Source: Oceanobacillus alkalisoli (GTDB lineage: Bacteria > Bacillota > Bacilli > Bacillales > Amphibacillaceae). Taken from it: 64,000 nucleotides of DNA. The DNA lies in NCBI RefSeq assembly GCF_021556485.1, contig NZ_JAKGBW010000005.1, positions 62,001 through 126,000 on the forward strand. Direction: 5' to 3'. Of this stretch, positions 44,639-54,746 are shown one piece after another. Below the pieces are notes generated by a model. It saw only the letters and a list, made by a program, of their open reading frames with translations. It had not been told where the DNA came from and made no database searches. The position numbers and the translations under genes are program-made. Within the stretch, counting starts at the first letter, position 1; each line of letters begins with the position of its first letter.

Positions 44639-45548
44639 ATGGTACATCTAAATGAATTTCAACATTTATCCGTATTAGAAAAGAATCGTTTAAAAGATCG
44701 CTCTTATTTCATGTCATACAATAACGAGCAAGATGCACTTACATATGAAAGAGGGTAACTTCTGGAGAGCACCAACAGATAACGATCAAATCGGTCAGGA
44801 AGAATTTAGTACGAGAAGTGAAGAAAAAGCGTGGGAAGCTAGCGGTGTCCACATGCTACAGCAGCGTTTAGTTGATTTTAAATCGGAGCTTTCAGCCGAG
44901 AAAGATTCTGTCCTCATTACAGTGACTAAGAAAATTTCTCCGCCTGGATTCAACTGGGGCTTTAAAACTTCCATTAAGTATGAAATTGCACATACTGGGA
45001 TTGTGACTGTAAAAGTCGATGGTAAGAAGTTCGGGGAAGGATCGATCACCCTACCAAAAATCGGCTTACAATTTTACTTGAAAAAAGCATTTGATCAAGT
45101 CGATTGGTATGGTCGCGGTCCGGGTGAGTCCTATGTGGATAGTAAACTAGCGAACCGTGTTGGACGTTGGTCTGCACCGGTTAAAGAACTATTCACACCA
45201 TATGTCGTCCCACAAGAAAACGGTAATCGTACCGATGTAAAGTGGGTGTCGCTTACAACTGAATCTGGTGCAGGTCTATTAGCAGCAGGTGATTTATTCA
45301 ACTTCAGCGCGCACCACTATACGACGGAAATTCTTGAGAATGCCCGTCATACGATAGATTTAGCAGAACAAGATTTCATTGAATTCAATCTGGATCACCA
45401 GCAAAATGGCCTTGGTTCAGCTAGCTGTGGGCCGGGTGTGCTCGAGAAATATGAGTTGAAAAATGACGATTTCGAATTTTTTTTCCATGTTGGTGGGTTT
45501 TCGAAGAGAGAAATTTCGCCGAATAGTTTGTGGAAGAGAATGAGGTAG
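44639..45548 (+). pseudogene. lacZ: Beta-galactosidase (GH2, LacZ-type) reduced to its two ends
   Basis: GGAGG precedes ATG at 44639. The first 40 codons, with LNEFQHLSVLEKNRLKDRSY and NEQDALTYERG, are the N-terminus of a Bacillus-type LacZ and end in TAA. In a shifted frame the sequence continues GNFWRAPTDNDQIGQEEFST through the beta-galactosidase small-chain domain, with FDQVDWYGRGPGESYVD and FNFSAHHYT, to 45548. Roughly 650-700 central codons, including both catalytic Glu, are missing. The C-terminal domain alone has no activity. The gene diverges from galKET, the natural partner for lactose use. Confidence 0.88.
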
Positions 45549-45561
45549 GGAATAGTGTTGA

Positions 45562-45595
45562 AAGAACTCCGGTGAAGGTGCTGGAGTTCTTTTTA
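45562..45595 (+). terminator. Terminator of the lacZ remnant
   Basis: AAAGAACTCC and GGAGTTCTTT with a 12-nt loop, then TTATG. Confidence 0.75.
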
Positions 45596-45659
45596 TGCAT
45601 CTGGTTCGAAATGAGTTTTTTCGAGTGTAAAAGAGACTTTGTCCCTATTATCAAAATAA

Positions 45660-45696
45660 TGTAACCGTTGACATTGGGAGGAAGTTGTGGTAAATT
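45660..45696 (+). promoter_or_regulatory. Promoter of the beta-glucoside operon with a perfect cre
   Basis: TGTAACCGTTGACA (45660-45673) matches all 14 cre positions and contains the -35 box TTGACA (45668). A 17-base spacer leads to TAAATT (45691). Confidence 0.85.
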
Positions 45697-45731
45697 AAAA
45701 TTACAAAGCTAAATAAGTAATATATTATTAA

Positions 45732-45812
45732 GGAATGTAACCTTGATTGGGCATAACCTGAATTGATTTGAGAGCGCTATATGTGCTTTTTCAAATGATT
45801 CAGGTTTTTTTA
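45732..45812 (+). promoter_or_regulatory. RAT antiterminator site and overlapping terminator 1
   Basis: GGAATGTAACCTTGATTGGG followed by CATAACCTGAA fits the RAT hairpin bound by LicT/BglG proteins. AACCTGAAT (45755) also pairs with ATTCAGGTT (45798) to make a terminator followed by a T run. The two structures are mutually exclusive, the classic antitermination switch. Confidence 0.88.
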
Positions 45813-45949
45813 TTGCCAAGCTATATCCATGCATGAAGAAATTTGAAGGAAAAATAAAATGGCTTTCAAAAAGGGGGGTATAACTACACTTAACTATGTA
45901 TCGGTTTTCCAGAAGCATAAACAAAAGAAGTGATTTCTTGTTTAACCTT

Positions 45950-46065
45950 AATGAATTTCATAATACGTATTTAATGTATCACCATCACCATATGTAGTTG
46001 AGTTGGTTCGTTCCCAACTACATACGGTGATGGGAAAGCCGACTTTGGTAATTATGAAATTCATT
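45950..46065 (+). repeat. MITE-like palindromic element, copy 2
   Basis: A 116-bp copy in the same orientation as copy 1, with arms AATGAATTTCATAAT and ATTATGAAATTCATT. It lies within the licT leader, between the first RAT-terminator and the licT start. Confidence 0.85.
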
Positions 46066-46134
46066 CAACCTATCTAAGTTATTTCAAATGAACACTTAGA
46101 AATTAAAATAAAATATCGTTCAGGTGTGGGTAAA

Positions 46135-46974
46135 ATGAAAATCAAAAAAATATTAAATAACAATGTAGCGTTAACTTATAATGAAATAAATCAAGAAGTC
46201 GTCGTTATGGGACTGGGCTTGGCTTTTCAGAAAAAGGAAGGCGATTCCATTGATCCGGAAAAGATAGAAAAAACTTTTATACTGGAGCATAAAGGTGTAT
46301 CCAATAAGATTGCTGAGCTATTAAAAGAAATACCAGAGATTTATTTGGAATTAGCTCATCAAATTATTGAGCTCGCTAAGTCCAAACTGTCCTATTCATT
46401 AGATGATTATTTATATGTCGCTTTAATTGATCATTTGAGCTTTGCCGTGGAACGTCATAAACTCGGATACGACTTGAAAAATGCATTGTTATGGGAAATT
46501 AGAAAGTATTACAAAGAAGAATACAAAATAGCTTTAGAAGCACTGGATATTATTAATCAAGAATTAACTATAGAATTACCAGAAGACGAAGCAGCTTCCA
46601 TCGCATTACACTTTGTTAATAGTCAGCTTTCTGGTGAGAATATGACAAAGACCGTCCAAGTGACGGAAATGGTTAATGACATCTTAAATATCGTTAAATA
46701 TTATTTTCAAATGGACTTAGATGAAGACTCAGTCAATTATGAGCGATTTTTGACACACTTGCGCTTTTTTGCCATGCGCTTTATTCGCAAAGAAAAATTG
46801 GAAGACACATACGATGAGTTCTTATATGAGCAGATTAAATTAAAATACGATAAAGCATATCAATGTGCAGAACGCATTGCTTCGTATATTAAAAAAGACT
46901 ATAATTGGTCCATTTCGCATGATGAAATATTATATTTAACGCTGCATATTCATCGGTTAACGAATCGAATTTAA
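46135..46974 (+). CDS. licT: LicT/BglG-family antiterminator
   Basis: RNA-binding antiterminator of 279 residues. The N-terminal co-antiterminator domain reads MKIKKILNNNVALTYNE and VVMGLGLAFQKKEGD. Two PRD modules follow, with conserved His in ALIDHLSFAVERHKLG (PRD1) and in FLTHLRFFAMRFI and LTLHIHRL (PRD2), sites of HPr and EII phosphorylation. It is very like B. subtilis LicT. AGGTGTGGG precedes the ATG at 46135. It should be autoregulated through the upstream RAT and open the second RAT-terminator before bglP when a beta-glucoside is present. Confidence 0.95.
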   Translation: MKIKKILNNNVALTYNEINQEVVVMGLGLAFQKKEGDSIDPEKIEKTFILEHKGVSNKIAELLKEIPEIYLELAHQIIELAKSKLSYSLDDYLYVALIDHLSFAVERHKLGYDLKNALLWEIRKYYKEEYKIALEALDIINQELTIELPEDEAASIALHFVNSQLSGENMTKTVQVTEMVNDILNIVKYYFQMDLDEDSVNYERFLTHLRFFAMRFIRKEKLEDTYDEFLYEQIKLKYDKAYQCAERIASYIKKDYNWSISHDEILYLTLHIHRLTNRI

Positions 46975-47016
46975 GTAGGTATATATAAACTTCACAACAT
47001 TTATAAGAAATGCTAG

Positions 47017-47175
47017 GGAATGTAACCTTAATTGGGCATAACCCGAATGTTTTGTAAAGAGGGATTTTGGACTTTACAGAGACCGAGAAAAGTAATTTTC
47101 TTGGCTGTAAAAGTGCAAACAAACATGATAGAGAATCATGTTACCCTGTTTGCAAAAACATTCGGGTTTTTATTT
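47017..47175 (+). promoter_or_regulatory. RAT antiterminator site and large branched terminator 2
   Basis: GGAATGTAACCTTAATTGGG with CATAACCCGAA repeats the first RAT with three base differences. AACCCGAATGTTTT (47040) pairs with AAAACATTCGGGTT (47155) over about 100 nt and is followed by TTTATTTT. The loop holds further stems: GCAAACA/TGTTTGC enclosing ACATGAT/ATCATGT, and a TTTACAG/CTGTAAA stem. Confidence 0.85.
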
Positions 47176-47207
47176 TAAATAAATAGATTGATATTGGAGG
47201 GTTTTAA

Positions 47208-49127
47208 ATGAAATATGAAAAGTTAGCAAAAGACATCATCGAAAATGTCGGCGGTAAAGAAAACGTTAACAGTGTTGTCCATTGCATTACCCGCTTACGC
47301 TTTAAATTAAAAGATGAAGGAAAAGCGAATACAGAAGTGCTGGAAAATATGGATGGCATCGTTACAGTTAGACAAAGCGGCGGGCAGTACCAAGTTGTTA
47401 TAGGTAACCATGTGCCGGATGTTTATAAAGCAGTTGTCATTGAAGGCGGTTTCGAATCAAATAGACCGGTGGATGACCCGGACGATAATGGTGATAAAGG
47501 CAGTTTATTAGACCGATTTATCGATATGATTTCTGGAATTTTCCAGCCGATCTTAGCTGTATTAGTTGCTTCAGGTATGATAAAAGGTTTTAATGCCTTA
47601 TTTTTAGCAGCGGGCTGGTTGAATGAAGCAAGTGGAACCTACCAAGTTTTAAACGCAATTGGAGATGCACTGTTCTACTTCCTGCCAATATTCCTCGGAT
47701 ATACAGCAATGAAGAAATTTGGCGGAACACCATTCTTAGGGATGTTGATAGCGGGTGCACTCGTTTATCCAGCGCTTGATCCGAGTGCTCAAGCAGGAGA
47801 ACCTTTATACATGTTATTTGCGGGTACTTTACTTGAATCACCCGTTTATATTGAATTCTTTGGTATTCCGATTATTTTAATGACGTATGCGATGTCGGTT
47901 ATTCCAATTATTTTATCTACATTTTTCGCTGCAAAGCTGGAAAATTACTTTGCGAAATTGATTCCAGACGTAGTAAAAACGTTTGTAGTTCCGATGTTGA
48001 CGGTACTGACCATTGTTCCATTAACATTCATTGTCATCGGCCCAATTGCGACATGGGCAAGTCAATTGCTCGGAGCAGGAACCATTTGGTTATATGAGCT
48101 AAGTCCTGTGATTGCTGGGGCAGTTATAGGTTCCTTCTGGTTGGTATTCGTTATGTTTGGATTGCATTGGGGTCTTGTTCCAATTGGAATTAACAACGTT
48201 GTGAGCCAAGGTTGGGATCCAATCCTAGCATTAATGTTTGTCCATTCCTTTGCTTTAGCAGGTGCGCTCACCGCAGTATGGATTCGAACAAGAAAACAAA
48301 AGTTGAAAACACTTAGCCCTCCAGCAATCATATCAGCCGTATTTGGTGTAACAGAGCCTGGTATGTACGGTATTGCTTTACCACTTAAAAGACCATTTAT
48401 GTTCACACTAATCGGATCAGGAATTGGCGGTGCATTATTAGGGTTGTTTGGTACAGTTGCTCATGTCATGGGTGGACTTGGAATTTTCCAAATACCTAGC
48501 TTTATTCATCCAGAGGAAGGTATGAATATGGCGTTTATCGGTGCTCTTATCGCCGCTGTCGTTGGAGCTGTATTAGCTTTTGTACTGACTTACTTCTTTG
48601 GTGGCGCAACTAAAGAGAATGAAGAATCAGCTCAACCAGCTCCACAAGAAGAAAACAAGGATGAAAATATAACAAATGAAGTAATTGAAAGTCCAATGAA
48701 TGGAGAAGCGGTCAATCTAGCTGACATTTCTGACTCGGCATTTGCATCCGGTGCATTAGGGAAAGGTGTAGCAATTAAACCATCAGAAGGAAAATTAATT
48801 TCACCTGTATCTGGTACGGTTACAGCATTATTCGATACCAAGCATGCGATCGGTATTATCACCGAACATGGTGCGGAATTACTCGTCCATATCGGAATGG
48901 ACACGGTTCAGTTAGAAGGAAAGTTCTTTAACGCGCATGTTGCTCAGGGAGACAAAATTGAAAAGGGTCAATTGCTTATTGAGTTTGATATAGAGGGTAT
49001 TGAAAAGGCCGGCTATGAGATTATTACCCCCGTTGTTATTACAAACTTTGATCAATATACGTCCATTGAAACTGCAGAAGAGGGAACAATTCAGACCGGT
49101 AAGCCAATAATGTTTTTAAATAAATAG
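47208..49127 (+). CDS. bglP: Beta-glucoside PTS transporter EIIBCA
   Basis: Membrane PTS permease of 639 residues that imports and phosphorylates beta-glucosides such as salicin, arbutin or cellobiose-like sugars. Domain order is IIB (Cys in VVHCITRLRFKLKDEG, about residue 26), IIC (about 100-465, with GMIKGFNALFLAAG and VTEPGMYGI), a linker, then IIA (GTVTALFDTKHAIGI, and the His in LLVHIGMDTVQLEGKFF). TTGGAGG precedes the ATG. Transcription should require LicT at the RAT just upstream, plus relief of CcpA control. Two MITE copies follow the stop codon. Confidence 0.95.
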   Translation: MKYEKLAKDIIENVGGKENVNSVVHCITRLRFKLKDEGKANTEVLENMDGIVTVRQSGGQYQVVIGNHVPDVYKAVVIEGGFESNRPVDDPDDNGDKGSLLDRFIDMISGIFQPILAVLVASGMIKGFNALFLAAGWLNEASGTYQVLNAIGDALFYFLPIFLGYTAMKKFGGTPFLGMLIAGALVYPALDPSAQAGEPLYMLFAGTLLESPVYIEFFGIPIILMTYAMSVIPIILSTFFAAKLENYFAKLIPDVVKTFVVPMLTVLTIVPLTFIVIGPIATWASQLLGAGTIWLYELSPVIAGAVIGSFWLVFVMFGLHWGLVPIGINNVVSQGWDPILALMFVHSFALAGALTAVWIRTRKQKLKTLSPPAIISAVFGVTEPGMYGIALPLKRPFMFTLIGSGIGGALLGLFGTVAHVMGGLGIFQIPSFIHPEEGMNMAFIGALIAAVVGAVLAFVLTYFFGGATKENEESAQPAPQEENKDENITNEVIESPMNGEAVNLADISDSAFASGALGKGVAIKPSEGKLISPVSGTVTALFDTKHAIGIITEHGAELLVHIGMDTVQLEGKFFNAHVAQGDKIEKGQLLIEFDIEGIEKAGYEIITPVVITNFDQYTSIETAEEGTIQTGKPIMFLNK

Positions 49128-49240
49128 AATGAATTTCATAATTACCAAAGTCGGCTTTCCTATCACCAGTAGTTGGGAGCGAACCAACTCAACTACATAT
49201 GGTGATGGTGAAGCATTAAATACATATTATGAAATTCATT
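49128..49240 (-). repeat. MITE-like palindromic element, copy 3
   Basis: A 113-bp copy in the opposite orientation to copies 1 and 2, starting at the base after the bglP stop. It has the same terminal arms and a slightly shortened inner stem on one side (ACCAGTAGTTGGGAG). Confidence 0.85.
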
Positions 49241-49292
49241 AAAATAAACAAAAGAAAAGCTTCTATGGAAATCGAGAAAAAATACACAATAG

Positions 49293-49408
49293 AATGAATT
49301 TCATAATTACCAAAGTCGGCTTTTCCATCATCATATGTAGTTGGGAACGAACCAACTCAACTACATATGGTGATGATGAAGCATTAAATACGTATTATGA
49401 AATTCATT
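49293..49408 (-). repeat. MITE-like palindromic element, copy 4
   Basis: A 116-bp copy, 52 bp after copy 3 and in the same orientation as it. The inner arms are CATATGTAGTTGGGAACG and CAACTACATATG. The two copies separate bglP from the GH3 gene. Confidence 0.85.
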
Positions 49409-49453
49409 AAATAAAAAGAAAAACTTGTTAGGAAGACATAGGAGGAATTAAAA

Positions 49454-51949
49454 ATGATAAAGAAGAGTAAGTTCATATCTATTTCATTGTTGGTATTGTT
49501 GTTATTGTTAAGTGCCTGTTCCGGTAATGATTCCACTAAGGAGAAGGAGGAAAGTCAAGACAGCAAGGAAAACAAAGAGAACCATGAAACTGAAATTGCA
49601 GGGGATCTTGATTATCAAGAGTTTTCCGATGGTGAAACGACATTTGGTGTAGTGGAAAACTCTGGCGATGGTCCAGCTATTAGTTTTTCATTAAGTAGCG
49701 GTATTAATATTTTAACTGAAGAAGTTGATGGGGAGACTTATTACTTTAAAGACTTGAATAATAATGGGGAATTGGATACCTTTGAAGATTGGCGCGAAGA
49801 TACAGAAACCCGTGCAACTGCTTTGGCAGAGACATTATCTGTAGATCAGATGGCTGGTTTGATGTTGTTTAGTGAACATGAATGGGATCAATCAGCGGGT
49901 ATAACAGATGACCAAAAAGCATACTTGGAAAATGATAATTTGCGGAATGTATTACATGCAGGACCTAATGATGTAGAAGCAAGTGTGAAATGGGCGAACC
50001 AGATGCAAGCATATGCTGAAGGATTGGGAACTGAAGATGAACCAATTATCCCGGTAAATTTCAGTTCTGACCCAAGAAGTACAGCTGAAAGTGGTGGAGT
50101 CTATAATTCAGAAGGGAACGATATTTCCCGCTGGCCATCAAATCTAGGTTTAGCTGCAACATTTAATCCTGATATCATGCGTCAGTTCTCTATGATGTCA
50201 TCGCAAGAATATCGTGGTCTAGGAATTACAATGGCATTGGGACCACAAATTGACTTAGCAACTGAACCTCGCTGGTTAAGGGTAGATGGGACATTTGGTG
50301 AAGGAAGTAAATTAGCCACTGAATTTGCTGAAGCATACACAAACCAGTCTCAATCCACATTTGATGAAGATGGGAATGATGTAGGTTGGGGTGATGATTC
50401 TATTTCTATTATGTTGAAGCACTTCCCAGGTGATGGTGCTGGAGAAGGTGGTCGTGAATCACACACGTTCGAAGGTAAATATGCTGTATTCCCGGGTGAT
50501 AATTATGAAGAACATGTACAAGTATTTACAGATGGAGGACTAAGCTTAACGGGTGAAACTGGTGAAGTGGCGTCCATGATGACTTCTTATTCCATTCAAA
50601 TAGACGCTGAAGGAAATCCTTTGCATGGTGATCAATATCTGGCGTCGGCTTACAATTCCGATGTAGTCAATATTTTACGTGAAGCGAATGATTATGATGG
50701 CGTTTTGGTTACGGACTGGGGTGTTACAAGCGACCCTTCTAATGAAAAAGGTTATGACATGAGTTATATGGGATCTGCTTATGGTACGGAAGATAAAACG
50801 GTAGAAGAACGTCATTTCCAAGCTATTAAGGCTGGGATTGATATGTTTGGTGGTAATAATGATAAAGCCCCAGTGCTAGCTGCGTATGAAATGTGGGAAG
50901 AAGCTTATGAAAATGGAGAATTAGATGAGTCAGCTGACGAAAGATTCCGCACAAGTGCAAAACGAATTGTAAGCACATTTTTCAATGTAGGAATATTTGA
51001 AGATCCATACTTGAATCTGGAAGAGTCACAAGAAAAGGTAGCAAGCGAAGATAAAGTTGAAGCTGGTTACCAAGCACAACTTGATTCGGTCGTTATGGTC
51101 AAGAATAAAGATAATACGATTCATTCTTCTGATGATTTGAGTAAATATAAAGATAAAGTTGTATATATCCCTTCAACAATGCGGACACCTTTTGATAGTA
51201 TGTTTGGGCCGGGTGAACCATATAAAGGACCAACAATGAGTGTTGAAGTTGCTGAGGAGTACTTTAAAGAAGTAGTAACGGATGAAGAAGTGCTGGATGA
51301 AGACGGAAATGTGATTGGTTTTGAACAGCCGGAAAATCTAGACAACGTTGACTTAGTAATTGTTGGAATGACAAGTCCTGATAATGGTGATAATTTCTCT
51401 TTTGCTGGGCTAGAAGAAGATAATGAAACGTTTTACCCGCTATCACTCCAGTATCGTCCTTACACAGCAGACGGAAAAAACGTTCGTCAGGAATCAATAG
51501 CTGGCGATGTATCAGAGGATGGTTCTAAAGAGAATAGAAGTTATTACGGAAACACTTCTAAAATCTCTAACGAATATGATTTGGATGCAGTATTAAACGC
51601 AACCGAATTAGTAGAGAAGTCAGGTAAAGATATTCCTGTAGTCGTTGCAATGAAAGCTAAGAATCCAGTAATCATGTCTGAGTTTGAAGATAAGGTTGAT
51701 GCGATTGTTGTAGGATTCCAAGTATCAGATAACGCTTTGTTTGATATCATCTTAGGAAAACAAGAACCAACTGGCTTGCTACCAGTTCAATTCCCTAAAG
51801 ACATGGACACGGTAGAAGCTCAGTTTGAAGACGTTGCAAGAGATATGGATCCATATGTGGATAGTGAAGGAAACAGTTATGATTACGGATTTGGTTTAAA
51901 TTATGATGGTGTTATTGACGATGAAAGAACAGAAAGCTTTGTAAAGTAA
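49454..51949 (+). CDS. GH3 beta-glucosidase-like lipoprotein
   Basis: An 831-residue exported glycoside hydrolase. The signal peptide ends in the lipobox LLLLSACSG; an acidic Glu/Lys linker follows (about residues 25-50). The GH3 N-terminal barrel has SRWPSNLGLAATFNPDIM, MLKHFPGDGAGEGG and YDGVLVTDWGVTSD, where the Asp of TDWG is the expected nucleophile. The C-terminal alpha/beta sandwich follows, with PVQFPKDMDTVE near the end. The ATG follows GGAGGAATTAAAA. Anchored outside the cell, it could trim oligomeric beta-glucosides to forms that BglP can import. The position after licT-bglP supports this. Confidence 0.9.
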   Translation: MIKKSKFISISLLVLLLLLSACSGNDSTKEKEESQDSKENKENHETEIAGDLDYQEFSDGETTFGVVENSGDGPAISFSLSSGINILTEEVDGETYYFKDLNNNGELDTFEDWREDTETRATALAETLSVDQMAGLMLFSEHEWDQSAGITDDQKAYLENDNLRNVLHAGPNDVEASVKWANQMQAYAEGLGTEDEPIIPVNFSSDPRSTAESGGVYNSEGNDISRWPSNLGLAATFNPDIMRQFSMMSSQEYRGLGITMALGPQIDLATEPRWLRVDGTFGEGSKLATEFAEAYTNQSQSTFDEDGNDVGWGDDSISIMLKHFPGDGAGEGGRESHTFEGKYAVFPGDNYEEHVQVFTDGGLSLTGETGEVASMMTSYSIQIDAEGNPLHGDQYLASAYNSDVVNILREANDYDGVLVTDWGVTSDPSNEKGYDMSYMGSAYGTEDKTVEERHFQAIKAGIDMFGGNNDKAPVLAAYEMWEEAYENGELDESADERFRTSAKRIVSTFFNVGIFEDPYLNLEESQEKVASEDKVEAGYQAQLDSVVMVKNKDNTIHSSDDLSKYKDKVVYIPSTMRTPFDSMFGPGEPYKGPTMSVEVAEEYFKEVVTDEEVLDEDGNVIGFEQPENLDNVDLVIVGMTSPDNGDNFSFAGLEEDNETFYPLSLQYRPYTADGKNVRQESIAGDVSEDGSKENRSYYGNTSKISNEYDLDAVLNATELVEKSGKDIPVVVAMKAKNPVIMSEFEDKVDAIVVGFQVSDNALFDIILGKQEPTGLLPVQFPKDMDTVEAQFEDVARDMDPYVDSEGNSYDYGFGLNYDGVIDDERTESFVK

Positions 51950-51990
51950 GTTTACGAAAGATGTTATCCAAGCGTTAATCATAAAAATAA

Positions 51991-53466
<1,476 letters not shown>

Positions 53467-53499
53467 TCTGGAAGTAAATTTTAAGTATATGTAATTGTT

Positions 53500-53545
53500 A
53501 CCTCCAATTGTCAGGTACTCTGGATAATTGGAGGTTATTTATTCG
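53500..53545 (+). terminator. Terminator after the GH1 gene
   Basis: ACCTCCAATT and AATTGGAGGT form a 10-bp stem with a 16-nt loop, followed by TATTTATT. Confidence 0.75.
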
Positions 53546-53583
53546 TTAAACATTAGATAAATGTAGTACAGGAGTTGAATAGG

Positions 53584-54420
53584 TTGAAAAAAATTATATT
53601 TTTGGATATTGATGGGACACTGGTGAATGACAATGGAGTCGTCCCTGAGTCAGCAAAATTTGCTGTACAAAAAGCGAGGGAGAACGGTCATCTCGTTTTT
53701 ATTTGCACAGGACGATCGAAGGCTGAACTATATGAAGATATACTGGATATAGGATTCGATGGCATTATAGGTGCAGCAGGAGGATATATCGAAGTCGAGC
53801 AAGAAGTCATTCTCCATGAAACAGTGGATCCAGAAGATGTCCGGCACCTTGTTGATTACTTTAGTCAGCATGGCATTGATTTTTATTTGGAGTCCAATGG
53901 CGGGTTATTTGCCAGTGAACACTGCAAAAAGCATATCCGTTCCATCATTGATAAAGTAATCGAGGCAAATCCCCAGGCCAAGGCAGAAGTGGAAAAAGGA
54001 ATTCTTCCTTTTCATGATGCGCTGATTGAAGGAGAAAATTTGCTAAGAGACGATATTAATAAGATTTCCTTTTTAGGATCAGACATACCGATCGAGAAGA
54101 TAAGTGAAGAATTTGGAGGAAAGTTCAATATTATTCCTAGCACCGTACCAATCTTTGGTGAAAACAGTGGGGAATTGTCTGTCCCAGGAATTCATAAGGC
54201 GACAGCTATTGTCAAGCTATTAGAGCATTTGAACATGGATCGAAAGAATACCTTTGCTTATGGTGACGGGATGAATGATTTGGAAATGATTCAATATGTT
54301 CAGCATGGAATTGCTATGGGAAATGCGAAAGAAGCATTGAAGCTGGCGGCTGATGATCTTACGGATACACCAGATGAAGGTGGGATATTTAATAGTTTTA
54401 GGAAGTATGGGTTGATATAA
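53584..54420 (+). CDS. Cof-type HAD-superfamily phosphatase
   Basis: A 278-residue HAD hydrolase of subfamily IIB. IIFLDIDGTLVND carries the nucleophile Asp, FICTGRSKAE is motif II, and FAYGDGMNDLEMIQYVQHGI motif IV. Relatives dephosphorylate sugar phosphates and similar metabolites. AGGAG is nine bases before TTG at 53584; an in-frame TTG at 53575 is too close to it. It follows the beta-glucoside operon after a terminator, so it may detoxify sugar phosphates from that pathway, or be independent. Confidence 0.88.
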   Translation: MKKIIFLDIDGTLVNDNGVVPESAKFAVQKARENGHLVFICTGRSKAELYEDILDIGFDGIIGAAGGYIEVEQEVILHETVDPEDVRHLVDYFSQHGIDFYLESNGGLFASEHCKKHIRSIIDKVIEANPQAKAEVEKGILPFHDALIEGENLLRDDINKISFLGSDIPIEKISEEFGGKFNIIPSTVPIFGENSGELSVPGIHKATAIVKLLEHLNMDRKNTFAYGDGMNDLEMIQYVQHGIAMGNAKEALKLAADDLTDTPDEGGIFNSFRKYGLI

Positions 54421-54464
54421 AAAGAAAATAATGCTAGGTGCTTAATTGAACAGGTTTTGATAAT

Positions 54465-54500
54465 AAAAAGTCCTGCTGGAATGCTACAGGACTTTTTATT
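54465..54500. terminator. Intrinsic terminator
   Basis: AAAAAGTCCTG and CAGGACTTTTT form a perfect 11-bp stem with an 11-nt loop, usable in both directions. Confidence 0.9.
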
Positions 54501-54594
54501 GCCAATTCTTTTGCAATATAATAAGTAGTTCTTTAATGGAGTTTTCTGGGTTTACGGTATATACTTTTCGAATCATGAAATCCTTTACCTGCAT
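54496..54594 (-). pseudogene. CBS-domain protein fragment
   Basis: On the minus strand AAAGAGGTG precedes ATG at 54594. The 32-residue product MQVKDFMIRKVYTVNPENSI then KELLIILQKN is the first part of a CBS domain. It stops where the rest of the CBS pair should begin and runs into the terminator. The good ribosome site and abrupt end point to a truncated gene. Confidence 0.6.
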
Positions 54595-54746
54595 TGGTTG
54601 CACACCTCTTTTCAAAGATAAATGCGTATAAATATATGATATCACATCATTTGCCTTCCCCCCAGTTGAATTATTTAGTGAAAAGTCATATCATACTATT
54701 GTACTGATTATTTATTACTGCAAATAGAAAATGTGGAGGAATCCTC

